From assembly GCF_016785185.1 (NCBI RefSeq), contig NZ_JAEKDY010000047.1: a stretch of 25,678 bases of DNA. One strand, 5' to 3'. Source of the stretch: Heyndrickxia sporothermodurans. Its GTDB lineage: Bacteria; Bacillota; Bacilli; Bacillales; Bacillaceae_C. The translations under genes were made by a program, and so were the position numbers. How positions within the stretch are numbered: position 1 is the stretch's first letter; the number at the start of each line of letters is the position of its first letter. Below, piece by piece: positions 1 to 6,430 of this stretch. The notes under the pieces were generated by a model. It searched no databases. It was not told where the DNA came from and was given only the letters and a program-made list of their open reading frames with translations.

Positions 1-42
1 CTCCCATTCCTTACGCAATTCTGGATTATTTCTTTGGGACAT
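1..42 (-). CDS. Start of IS66-like accessory ORF (TnpA-like), partial
   Basis: Only the first 14 codons are present (MSQRNNPELRKEWE), and the gene runs off the left edge. An ACCTCC complement at 49-54 gives a GGAGGT ribosome binding site 6 nt upstream of the ATG. The 'NPELRKEWE' opening resembles the first small ORF of Bacillus IS66 elements, which precedes tnpB and the large tnpC. With so few residues another transposase family is possible. Confidence 0.45.
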   Translation of the reverse strand, partial: MSQRNNPELRKEWE

Positions 43-127
43 AAAAAAACCTCCTCAAACTTTGATTTGAAGAGATTATCTCACAGGTACTATATATGTT
101 AATAGGTGTATTCTATTTGACTCTTAC
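1..127 (-). mobile_element. IS66-like insertion sequence, one end only
   Basis: The element reads leftward off the window. Its presumed outer tip is at 127, where the minus strand begins GTAAGAGTC, resembling the GTAAGCG start I recall for IS66 terminal repeats. About 85 nt further in comes a good ribosome binding site and the start of a transposase-type ORF. To the right of 127 the sequence changes at once to in-frame ribokinase coding sequence, which supports an insertion boundary at 127/128. IS66 elements usually make 8-bp target duplications, so 128-135 would be one copy; the other copy lies outside the window. The family assignment rests on 14 residues plus the end sequence. Confidence 0.5.
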
Positions 128-631
128 ATTGAAAGTGCGGAAATTGTGTTAATTCAACAAGAAATTCCCGAAGAAACAGTAGAATTTGTTGCTGATATGT
201 GTAAAGAGTTGGATGTTCCACTTTTGTTAAATCCGGCACCGGCAAGGGTGATAAGTCAATCTGTAATCGAAAAAGTGGCTTATTTAACTCCGAATGAGCA
301 TGAAGCATCCATACTATTTAAGGGTTTAAAGATTGGGGATGTTTTAAAAAAATATCCTAATAAATTATTCATAACTGAAGGCATCCGAGGTGTTCGCTAT
401 CATAACGGTGAAAAAGTGGTGCTCATTCCGACGTTTGAAGTTGAAACCGTTGATACAACCGGGGCAGGGGATACATTTAATGCAGCTTTTGCTGTTGCAT
501 TGGCTGAAGGACAATCGATTGAAGAAAGTGTTCTGTTTGCTAATCGAGCCGCTTCGCTTTCGGTTACGAAATTTGGTGCGCAAGGTGGAATGCCTTCAAG
601 AGCTGAAGTGGAAGGATGTCTTAAGAAATGA
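128..631 (+). pseudogene. rbsK: Ribokinase rbsK, 5'-truncated by IS66-like element
   Basis: This is the C-terminal 167 codons or so of a PfkB-family ribokinase, which normally has about 290-300 residues. Recognisable blocks in order are VLIQQEIPEETV, NPAPAR, LTPNEHEA and LFITEGIRGVRY. The catalytic and anion-hole block DTTGAGDTFNAAFAVALAEG follows, with its GAGD aspartate, and the tail ends in FGAQGGMPSR. The N-terminal substrate-binding half is gone. Reading in frame upstream from the GTG at 146, homology continues to about 128 and then meets the IS end. Ribokinase phosphorylates D-ribose to ribose-5-phosphate. The remnant has no promoter of its own and lacks the sugar-binding N-terminus, so I read it as non-functional. 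Confidence 0.9.
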
Positions 632-765
632 AATTAAATGCAACCGTTGCCCAACAACCAGAACTAATCGGCAAACTTGCGGTAAACGCAGCTGGTGATA
701 TTTTGCAAGGGAAGAAAGTTGAAAAGAATATTCCGGTCCCACTGAAGCTAGTTACGAAAAAATAA
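628..765 (+). pseudogene. rbsB: C-terminal remnant of ribose-binding protein RbsB
   Basis: The 45 codons from the ATG at 628 read MKLNATVAQQPELIGKLAV and so on to a PVPLKLVTKK end. This matches the extreme C-terminus of the periplasmic-type ribose-binding lipoprotein RbsB. The first ATG overlaps the rbsK stop (ATGA at 628-631). In Bacillus the operon order is rbsR-K-D-A-C-B, so rbsD, rbsA, rbsC and about 85% of rbsB are missing between the two remnants. The join lies within roughly 625-640. There is no signal peptide or ligand-binding lobe, so it cannot work as a binding protein. Confidence 0.8.
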
Positions 766-771
766 AATCTG

Positions 772-809
772 CCCTCATGTCCTCTTTATCCATCGACATG
801 GGGGTTTTT
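772..809 (+). terminator. Rho-independent terminator of the rbs operon
   Basis: The stem is CCCTCATGTC (772-781) with GACATGGGGG (795-804), allowing one G-T pair. It is followed by TTTTT. It sits just after the rbsB remnant and would have ended the original ribose operon. Confidence 0.85.
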
Positions 810-821
810 CATATTTACTTA

Positions 822-830
822 TGCTATAAT
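822..830 (+). promoter_or_regulatory. Extended -10 promoter for the GIY-YIG gene
   Basis: TGCTATAAT gives a perfect TATAAT at 825-830 preceded by TGn, 33 nt before the ATG at 863. No good -35 is visible. An extended -10 can compensate for this in SigA promoters. Confidence 0.6.
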
Positions 831-862
831 GAATATTCAATTCAAAATGGGAAGTGACATTA

Positions 863-1237
863 ATGATAAAAATCGATATACCTAAAGCTGATGTAATTAT
901 TACGAAAAAGAAACCACTAGAGGATGTAAAAGATCATAAAATCAGTAGTGAATACGGTTTTACAGATTTTCGACAAATTTCAAGAGAAAAAGGTGGAATC
1001 ATCCTTTTTTATAACAGTAAAGACGAACTTTTATTTGTCGGAAAAGCTAGAAAGCTCCGTCAAAGGGTAACAAAGCATTTTGATGATAATGTATCTGCGA
1101 TTAAAAAACATCGAGATGAAGTACAAAAAATCGCTGTTATCTATGTCGAAGATCCAATGGAACGTGAAATATACGAAACGTATATTATTAATAAAGAACA
1201 AGCGAAATATAATATAGATAAAGTTTTTTATAAATAA
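863..1237 (+). CDS. Stand-alone GIY-YIG domain protein
   Basis: A 124-residue protein whose residues 44-120 form a single GIY-YIG nuclease-like domain. The first motif has drifted to GGIILFY (44-50) and the second to LLFVG (57-61). They are followed by KARKLRQRV, closely like the arginine-bearing strand of UvrC (VGKAxNLRxRV). The segment PMEREIYETYIINKEQAKYN carries a glutamate (E105) placed like the catalytic Glu of UvrC. The GTG at 854 could extend the frame, but GGGAAG before the ATG at 863 favours the latter. There is no DNA-binding partner domain and no uvrC-like C-terminus, so the role is unknown. It could be a small nuclease or a catalytically weak relative. Confidence 0.75.
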   Translation: MIKIDIPKADVIITKKKPLEDVKDHKISSEYGFTDFRQISREKGGIILFYNSKDELLFVGKARKLRQRVTKHFDDNVSAIKKHRDEVQKIAVIYVEDPMEREIYETYIINKEQAKYNIDKVFYK

Positions 1238-1280
1238 TTTTTAAAGAAAAAACCTAAAATCCTTTCTAGGTATTATGTAA

Positions 1281-1318
1281 ACAAATAAAGCCACCTTAAA
1301 AGTAGTGGCTTTATTTGT
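1281..1318. terminator. Bidirectional terminator
   Basis: A perfect 14-bp inverted repeat: ACAAATAAAGCCAC (1281-1294) with GTGGCTTTATTTGT (1305-1318). Each arm supplies an A/T tract for one strand. It lies between the GIY-YIG gene (plus) and the cotD-like gene (minus) and can serve both. Confidence 0.85.
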
Positions 1319-1473
1319 TAGTAAGTTTACTTCGTATAAACATTTTTTCCTAGAAGGCTTAATAAATTTTTTATTCTAGATTAACAAATAAGGAGCTTAC
1401 ATATAAATGTAGTCATTGTTTTTTGGTGTTAGGAAATATTATCAAAAAGTATAAAATATTTTAACCTTTAAAT

Positions 1474-1674
1474 TTACCAACAACAACGTCTAGGGTATCC
1501 TGGATCAACAACTACATTTCTTGTTACTGGTCGATAAATGTGACGTGGAACATTCACTATATTTTGGCGATTTATATGCACGACAGGATGAATATATGGA
1601 ACGATCCTTGGAGTGTAAAAATCTCGCACCACATATCTTGGAGGACAATGAATGGGTCTACCATGAAAAGACAT
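1474..1674 (-). CDS. CotD-family spore coat protein
   Basis: A 66-residue protein rich in His, Pro, Arg, Val and Tyr. Its core IVPYIHPVVHINRQNIVNVP matches the 'VPHIHPSHTTNVHH' type of core in inner spore coat protein D. It ends in a Cys-Cys-Trp tail. The ATG at 1672-1674 is preceded by GGAGGTG at 1680-1686. The open frame continues upstream to 1806 but that part has no ribosome binding site and reads as random hydrophobic sequence, so I exclude it. CotD proteins are made in the mother cell under SigK and deposited in the inner coat. I did not find a convincing SigK promoter. The neighbouring YjcZ gene on the same strand fits a sporulation pair. Confidence 0.75.
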   Translation of the reverse strand: MSFHGRPIHCPPRYVVRDFYTPRIVPYIHPVVHINRQNIVNVPRHIYRPVTRNVVVDPGYPRRCCW

Positions 1675-1849
1675 GTAATCACCTCCAATGTAAATAAAAT
1701 ATTTATGGCAATTATAATACTTAAAAAGATAAACAATACTTAACAAAACGAACAATTCATACAAGCGATTTATCAGATATTCCTTATAACAAAACTGCTT
1801 TATCAAAATCCGGGTTATCTCTATTACTCACCTTTGGTATCTGCGGTTA

Positions 1850-1948
1850 TTAATAACCATAACCGCCTCCCATATAAGAAGTACCCACAATGATAAGAAG
1901 AATAAACAACACTACGATCAAAGCAAAGCCCATTCCGGCTCCGTCCAT
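1850..1948 (-). CDS. YjcZ-family sporulation miniprotein
   Basis: A 32-residue ORF. It has a short MDGAGMGFA head, one strongly hydrophobic segment (about residues 9-23, ALIVVLFILLIIVG) and a Gly-Tyr tail (GGGYGY). This is the hallmark of the YjcZ/YxcA-type sporulation miniproteins of Bacillaceae, which are usually multicopy. The ATG is preceded by AAGGGGTG. It is upstream of, and co-oriented with, the cotD-like gene. The molecular function of the family is not known; a single-pass membrane or spore-envelope role is likely. Confidence 0.85.
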   Translation of the reverse strand: MDGAGMGFALIVVLFILLIIVGTSYMGGGYGY

Positions 1949-2160
1949 ACTTAACACCCCTTCTGAATAAATTAGATCATATTTAAGATATCCACTTTTA
2001 AATTATGTAAATTAGAACAGTTTCGAGTGGACAAATGTGTAAAAATAATAGAAAATCGGCAATTTGTCTATGTGATTTATCCCTTAACTAGAATCCCGTA
2101 AATCAGTAAACGAATTATTAAGGTAAGCATTCTTTAGCGTTGTTTTTTAATTTTAAAAAA

Positions 2161-2174
2161 TGATAACGCTTTCA
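2161..2174 (+). promoter_or_regulatory. cre site (CcpA) upstream of ilvA
   Basis: TGATAACGCTTTCA matches the catabolite-responsive element consensus TGWNANCGNTNWCA at every fixed position. Its centre is about 64 nt upstream of the start point predicted from the -10 at 2221-2226. Sites in this upstream range are usually activating in Bacillus, as for ackA and the ilv-leu operon. Confidence 0.65.
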
Positions 2175-2217
2175 TCTGAATATTTAGATAATTTGTATTT
2201 AATTTCTTGATTTAAAG

Positions 2218-2226
2218 TGCTATAAT
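2218..2226 (+). promoter_or_regulatory. ilvA promoter (extended -10)
   Basis: TGCTATAAT provides a perfect TATAAT at 2221-2226 with the TGn extension, 41 nt before the start codon. No consensus -35 is present at 17 nt, consistent with a promoter that needs an activator. Confidence 0.6.
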
Positions 2227-2267
2227 GTAAAAATTATAGGAAAATTCTGCAGAAGGAAGGTAAAAGG

Positions 2268-3536
2268 ATGAGTCAAGAAATGGTGAAAGCAAAAACAGTA
2301 CAAGTGGAAGACATTCTCATTGCGTATCAACAGCTAAAAGATATTGTGGCGCATACACCATTACAAAAAAATGAACGATTATCAGAAAAGTATCAATGTA
2401 ATGTGTACTTAAAAAGAGAAGACTTACAATTTGTTCGTTCATTTAAACTTAGAGGTGCCTATTATAAGATCAAATCGATTGAAAATGTTGCGCGGGAAAA
2501 AGGCGTGATTTGCGCAAGTGCTGGGAATCATGCCCAAGGAGTAGCCTATACATGTCGTGATTTAGGTATACATGGAAAAATTTTTATGCCGCAAACGACT
2601 CCTAAACAAAAAATTGACCAAGTGAAAATGTTTGGTCGAGAATTTGTTGAAGTGGTTCTTACCGGGGATACATTTGATGATTCATCAGCAAGTGCCTATG
2701 AATGTGCGGATCGAGAAGGAAGGGTATTTATTCATCCTTTTGATGACGAAAATGTCATTGCCGGTCAAGGAACGGTTGCTGTCGAAATTTTAAATGATGT
2801 GGAAGAAGCACCTGATTATGTTTTCGCCAGTATCGGCGGGGGAGGATTAATGTCCGGAATTAGTACATACATAAAAAGTGTCACTCCTTTAACAAAGCTG
2901 ATTGGAGTGGAACCTAGTGGGGCTTCAAGCATGAAGGCATCCATCCAAAATGGGTCTGTACATACACTTTCCCATATCGATAAATTTGTTGATGGTGCCG
3001 CGGTAAAGTGTGTAGGTCAAAAAACCTTTGAAATCTGTAATCGATTAGTAGATGATATTATTCCTGTTCCGGAAGGGAAGGTTTGTACATCCATTTTAGA
3101 ATTATATAATGAACATGCGATCGTAGCCGAACCAGCAGGGGCACTGCCAATTGCCGCACTTGATTATTATAAAGAGCAAATCAAAGGGAAATCCATCGTT
3201 TGTGTCATTAGTGGAGGAAATAACGATATTGGCAGAATGCAAGAAATCAAAGAAAAATCGCTCATTCATGAAGGCTTACTCTATTACTTTATCGTGGACT
3301 TTCCACAAAGGGCAGGAGCACTGCGGGAATTTTTAGATAATGTTCTAGGACCGGACGATGATATAACAACATTCGAATACACGAAAAAGAACAATAAAGA
3401 AAGCGGCCCAGGACTCGTCGGCATCGAATTAAAACGAAGCCAAGACTACCAATCCCTCATCGAACGAATGAAGAAAAAAGGCTTCCCATTCACCGAACTA
3501 AACAAAGACAGCAGCCTTTTCCATCTACTAATTTAG
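2268..3536 (+). CDS. ilvA: Threonine dehydratase (biosynthetic), IlvA
   Basis: This 422-residue PLP enzyme deaminates L-threonine to 2-oxobutanoate, the first step of isoleucine synthesis. The catalytic PLP lysine is K60 in RSFKLRGA. Next come the substrate-binding ASAGNHAQG and the PLP-phosphate loop GGGGLMSG near residue 190. SGGNND lies near residue 320. A C-terminal regulatory ACT-like domain starts at about residue 335 (YFIVDFPQRAGALREFLDNV). This is the short, single-ACT form typical of Bacillus and is complete. The start is set by AGAAGGAAGG just upstream. It stands alone rather than with ilvB/C/D, and the upstream cre suggests CcpA control. Confidence 0.95.
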   Translation: MSQEMVKAKTVQVEDILIAYQQLKDIVAHTPLQKNERLSEKYQCNVYLKREDLQFVRSFKLRGAYYKIKSIENVAREKGVICASAGNHAQGVAYTCRDLGIHGKIFMPQTTPKQKIDQVKMFGREFVEVVLTGDTFDDSSASAYECADREGRVFIHPFDDENVIAGQGTVAVEILNDVEEAPDYVFASIGGGGLMSGISTYIKSVTPLTKLIGVEPSGASSMKASIQNGSVHTLSHIDKFVDGAAVKCVGQKTFEICNRLVDDIIPVPEGKVCTSILELYNEHAIVAEPAGALPIAALDYYKEQIKGKSIVCVISGGNNDIGRMQEIKEKSLIHEGLLYYFIVDFPQRAGALREFLDNVLGPDDDITTFEYTKKNNKESGPGLVGIELKRSQDYQSLIERMKKKGFPFTELNKDSSLFHLLI

Positions 3537-3546
3537 GTGTTACTTA

Positions 3547-3559
3547 GGTGTCAGGCACC
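3547..3559. repeat. GGTGTCAGGCACC quasi-palindrome, copy 1
   Basis: A 13-nt quasi-palindrome just after ilvA. The same 13 nt occur again on the minus strand at 7442-7454. I recall similar GTGTCAGGCACC words as frequent intergenic repeats in several Bacillaceae, but only the two copies here are seen directly. Confidence 0.5.
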
Positions 3560-3625
3560 GAGTTTGGACATTTGTCTTCCACAGAAGGACTTTTTCGAGG
3601 ATTTTGAAGTAATATTATGAAAAAA

Positions 3626-3666
3626 GTAGGCTGACCGATTTGTTTTTTACAAATTGGTCAGCCTAC
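3626..3666. terminator. Bidirectional terminator between ilvA and des
   Basis: A long stem, GTAGGCTGACCGATTTG (3626-3642) with CAAATTGGTCAGCCTAC (3650-3666), has one G-T pair and a T-rich loop. It lies between convergent genes and can stop transcription from both. Confidence 0.8.
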
Positions 3667-3688
3667 TAATTTATTAATATATTAAATG

Positions 3689-4699
3689 TTATCCGCGAAT
3701 AAAGCGGTGGATTTCGCGGTTTCCGATGAATCTTTTGGATTTTTCATCCCATAGTTTAAAGGTAAGGGACTTCAAACTTGTCCATAACGTTAATGTCGGT
3801 ACATCTTGAAGACTTGGATCACTTTTATGGGCTTTTTCAAGATAATAATTTGGTACACGAGAATTTAGATGGTGCACATGGTGAAATCCAATATTCCCTG
3901 AGAACCATTGTAAAAGTTTCGGAAGTTTATAATAGGAGCTTCCTTTAAGGGCTGCTTCAACATAGTCCCAGTTTTCACCACTTTCGAAGTATCCATCCTC
4001 AAATTGATGCTGTACATAGAATAACCAAACGCCTCCAAATGAAGCAATATAAAATATAGGTAATTCCACTAATAAAAAAGCTTTCCATCCTAGTGTAAAT
4101 CCAAGAACTAGCACAACAAAAAGTAAAACAATATTTGTCATCCACACATGTCTTTTTTCTTTTTTCGTAGCTTTTTTTCTATTAAATCGATACGAGATTA
4201 AAAAGAGATATAACGGTCCAATGATGAACATAATGAATGGATTTCTATAGATGCGATACCATACCCGTTTAAGAACTGAAGCTCCCGCATATTCCTGTAA
4301 TGTCATTGTCCATACATCTCCGTCACCACGTTTATCCAAATGTCCATTTGTTGCATGATGGAGGGAATGACTATGTTTCCATTGTTCGTATGAACAAAAT
4401 GTAAACAAACCTGTAATTATTCCAACAATTTCATTCGCTCTGCGATTTTTGAAAAAGGAATAATGTGTGCAATCATGAAAAATGATAAATGTCCGAACTA
4501 AAAATCCAGCCGCTGGAATAGCACATAAAAGTGTCAGCCAAAAGGATATATTTAGACTAAAATATGCTAGCACCCACAAAATAAGGAACGGACCAACCGA
4601 TGTAACAACCTGCCCAACACTGGTCGATAATCTCGGCCGTTCAAATGACGCTAATTTTTTCTTCCAATCACGTAGACTATTTTTTGAATGCTTTCCCAT
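3689..4699 (-). CDS. des: Fatty acid desaturase (Des-type, acyl-lipid)
   Basis: This 336-residue membrane di-iron desaturase is close to the B. subtilis Des family, which puts a delta-5 double bond into phospholipid acyl chains to keep membranes fluid in the cold. All three histidine boxes are present: HDCTH (75-79), HSHSLHH (109-115) and HHVHH (273-277). Four or so hydrophobic segments lie around residues 31-70, 90-105, 152-170 and 188-230. AAGGAAGGTG precedes the ATG. No desK/desR two-component pair is in the window. The gene follows the PadR/2TM-repeat genes on the same strand with only 70 nt between and no clear terminator or promoter, so co-transcription is possible. Confidence 0.92.
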   Translation of the reverse strand: MGKHSKNSLRDWKKKLASFERPRLSTSVGQVVTSVGPFLILWVLAYFSLNISFWLTLLCAIPAAGFLVRTFIIFHDCTHYSFFKNRRANEIVGIITGLFTFCSYEQWKHSHSLHHATNGHLDKRGDGDVWTMTLQEYAGASVLKRVWYRIYRNPFIMFIIGPLYLFLISYRFNRKKATKKEKRHVWMTNIVLLFVVLVLGFTLGWKAFLLVELPIFYIASFGGVWLFYVQHQFEDGYFESGENWDYVEAALKGSSYYKLPKLLQWFSGNIGFHHVHHLNSRVPNYYLEKAHKSDPSLQDVPTLTLWTSLKSLTFKLWDEKSKRFIGNREIHRFIRG

Positions 4700-4769
4700 A
4701 GAAACACCTTCCTTAATAAAATGATTTTAGGTTCTTTGCTTCACTTTTTATCAGACAATAATTTAACTT

Positions 4770-5405
4770 TTACTTTAAGCGATAACGATAATAGTAATAA
4801 TACATACTTAATGGCCACCATAATGTTACAAATATCGGATAAACAGCCCATATTTCATGCGGGGAGGAAACCATATTTACTATTACAAAAAATAAAATGA
4901 TTAATACACTCCCGGAGATAGAAAATTTAAAATAGTCTTTCTTTTTTGTGTAGTATAATGCCATAGGCCACCAAAAGACGGCAAAGATTGGATAAATAGC
5001 CCACGGGTAACCATGCGATATTATTATGTTTAAAAATGAATAGTAAACAATTGTAACGATACTTGCCACAATTCCTAATGAGACTGTAGTTCTTTTCTTT
5101 TCTAAAAACATAAGAAGCGGCCACCAAATAATTGGATACCATACATATAATATCCACGGATGTTCAGGACTGTGAAAAACATTTATTGCCAGTAAAAACA
5201 AAATAATTATAGTGCTTACAATTACTGAGTGGACTTTATAGTTTCCATATTTAAAAGATTGCAAACTTAACGGCCAAAGCAATAGAAAGAAAGAAGGATA
5301 AATGAACCAAAGGTAATTAGGACTGGTTAAGAAATTAACAATGATGAAAAATAAAATACTAATGATACTTCCTAACCAAGCAAAAATCACATCCTGTTTG
5401 CGCAT
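4770..5405 (-). CDS. Membrane protein of four tandem 2TM repeats
   Basis: The protein has 211 residues and about eight membrane spans, built of four roughly 50-residue units (about 8-50, 58-102, 106-152 and 160-204). Each unit is a hydrophobic span, then a short turn with a conserved aromatic/proline motif of the form S-P-x-x-x-W-x-x-Y-P, then a second span ending WWPL. Examples are SPNYLWFIYP, SPEHPWILYVWYP and SPHEIWAVYP. The same unit occurs once more at the end of the upstream gene product. The start ATG is 13 nt after that gene and its ribosome binding site (AAGGGAG) overlaps the stop. I do not recognise a function. The operon partner and PadR control suggest an envelope or membrane-stress role (inference). 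Confidence 0.8.
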   Translation of the reverse strand: MRKQDVIFAWLGSIISILFFIIVNFLTSPNYLWFIYPSFFLLLWPLSLQSFKYGNYKVHSVIVSTIIILFLLAINVFHSPEHPWILYVWYPIIWWPLLMFLEKKRTTVSLGIVASIVTIVYYSFLNIIISHGYPWAIYPIFAVFWWPMALYYTKKKDYFKFSISGSVLIILFFVIVNMVSSPHEIWAVYPIFVTLWWPLSMYYYYYRYRLK

Positions 5406-5418
5406 GTTTTTGTCTCCC

Positions 5419-5817
5419 TTATTTTTGACGTAACCATCTATAGAACATACTTAACGGCCACCAAAGGACACCGAATGTAGGATAGACAAACCAAATCGTA
5501 TTTGGAGTATAGTAAAAATTGATAAAAATAAATAAAGCAATGATCAGGATGCTTCCCCAAATCGAAAAACCAAGGTCTAATTTGGACATATTTTTCTTTA
5601 CTGGTTTATTGATGCCTAGTTCCTTTTCAATTTCATCAATATCGCCAAACTCAATAATGGCTTTATTAACCGCATCCTCCTCTTCTTTACCTTGTGCCAT
5701 AAGATCGTATACCTTTTCTTCGAGGTTATCCAAAATTTCCTGTTTGACGAGTTCTTTTTGTTCACTATCAGGAATTTTTTTGAATAACTCATCCACATGG
5801 TCTTTTATTTTTCGCAC
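5419..5817 (-). CDS. HAAS-like N-terminal domain fused to one 2TM repeat
   Basis: The protein has 132 residues. Residues 1-75 form a charged helical domain (KIKDHVDELFKKIPDSEQKE, then EFGDIDEIEKELG) typical of the HAAS/DUF1700/permease-prefix proteins that sit beside PadR regulators. Residues 83-128 form one copy of the same 2TM W/P unit found four times in the next gene (TPNTIWFVYPTFGVLWWPLS). I place the start at the GTG at 5815-5817: GGAGGG lies 6 nt upstream and it overlaps the padR end by 13 nt, a translational-coupling arrangement. The frame is open further upstream but lies inside padR. In known pairs the PadR protein represses the operon and the membrane partner's function is usually undefined. 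Confidence 0.8.
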   Translation of the reverse strand: MRKIKDHVDELFKKIPDSEQKELVKQEILDNLEEKVYDLMAQGKEEEDAVNKAIIEFGDIDEIEKELGINKPVKKNMSKLDLGFSIWGSILIIALFIFINFYYTPNTIWFVYPTFGVLWWPLSMFYRWLRQK

Positions 5818-6143
5818 TGTAATCCCTCCAAAAATAGATCGACAATTTCCTTTGTTTCCTGCCACTCTTTTACTGTTTCCTTTAAAAATGCTTTTCCTAA
5901 CGTCGTAATTCGGTAATATTTCCTTTTTCCTCCATGAGTAATCGTACCTGTGTACGATTCAATTAGTTCTCTCTTCTCTAATCTTTGAAATACCGCGTAA
6001 AGGGTCGCTTCTTTAATTTGAAATCGATTTTCGGTACGTAGACTGATTTGTTTAGATATTTCATAACCGTATTGATCTTTTTCTAAAATCAAACAGAGGA
6101 TGATCGAATCTAAATGTCCACGGATAATGTCACTTCTAATCAT
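5805..6143 (-). CDS. PadR-family transcriptional regulator
   Basis: A 112-residue winged-helix repressor. Its N-terminus DIIRGHLDSIILCLILEKDQ and the YGYEI motif are classic PadR. KEATLYAVFQRLEKRELIES is the recognition region and GGKRKYYRIT the wing. A C-terminal helix (LKETVKEWQETKEIVDLFL) serves for dimerisation. GGAAGGTG precedes the ATG. It leads an operon with the HAAS-like protein and the 2TM-repeat protein. The promoter upstream carries an 11-bp perfect inverted repeat over the -10 and spacer, so it very probably represses itself and its operon. The inducing signal is unknown. Confidence 0.93.
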   Translation of the reverse strand: MIRSDIIRGHLDSIILCLILEKDQYGYEISKQISLRTENRFQIKEATLYAVFQRLEKRELIESYTGTITHGGKRKYYRITTLGKAFLKETVKEWQETKEIVDLFLEGLQCEK

Positions 6144-6176
6144 AATTCACCTTCCGTAACAACGATTATTCTACCT

Positions 6177-6214
6177 GATAGAGTAATACTACAGTAAATT
6201 ACTCTATCTGTCAA
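6177..6214 (-). promoter_or_regulatory. padR promoter with palindromic operator
   Basis: On the minus strand there is TTGACA (complement of 6209-6214), a 17-nt spacer, then TAGTAT (complement of 6186-6191). Overlapping this is a perfect inverted repeat, GATAGAGTAAT (6177-6187) and ATTACTCTATC (6198-6208), with a 10-nt centre. Protein bound there would block RNA polymerase. The geometry fits autorepression by the adjacent PadR protein. Confidence 0.75.
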
Positions 6215-6430
6215 AGTAAAATATAAAAAAATTGAAAATAAAATTTTAAATATTAAATACTGTTAATTTATAACTGTTGACATTAGGAATAATTGAGGCT
6301 AATTCTTGAAAAACTATGTCTATTAAAACTTAATATTTTAGAATGGTTAGTAATTTCTGCTCACTTTTTATTCCACAAAAATCACTTTCATGTATAATAG
6401 ATTGGTAGATAGTGAGAAAGTAGGAGAATT

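Larger units (their letters stand above)
1949..2267. other. Intergenic region between yjcZ-like gene and ilvA
   Basis: This 319-nt stretch holds divergent upstream sequence: the yjcZ-like leader on the minus strand, and the cre site and promoter of ilvA on the plus strand. I see no small ORF with a ribosome binding site, no T-box and no leader terminator ahead of ilvA. Confidence 0.6.

Noticed and set aside
1675..1806. N-terminal extension of the CotD-like ORF
   Set aside because: No ribosome binding site at its start, unlike the strong GGAGGTG before 1674, and the extension has no family similarity.
2148..2165. CodY-box-like AATTTTAAAAAAT upstream of ilvA
   Set aside because: About five mismatches to AATTTTCWGAAAATT in very AT-rich DNA; not distinguishable from chance.
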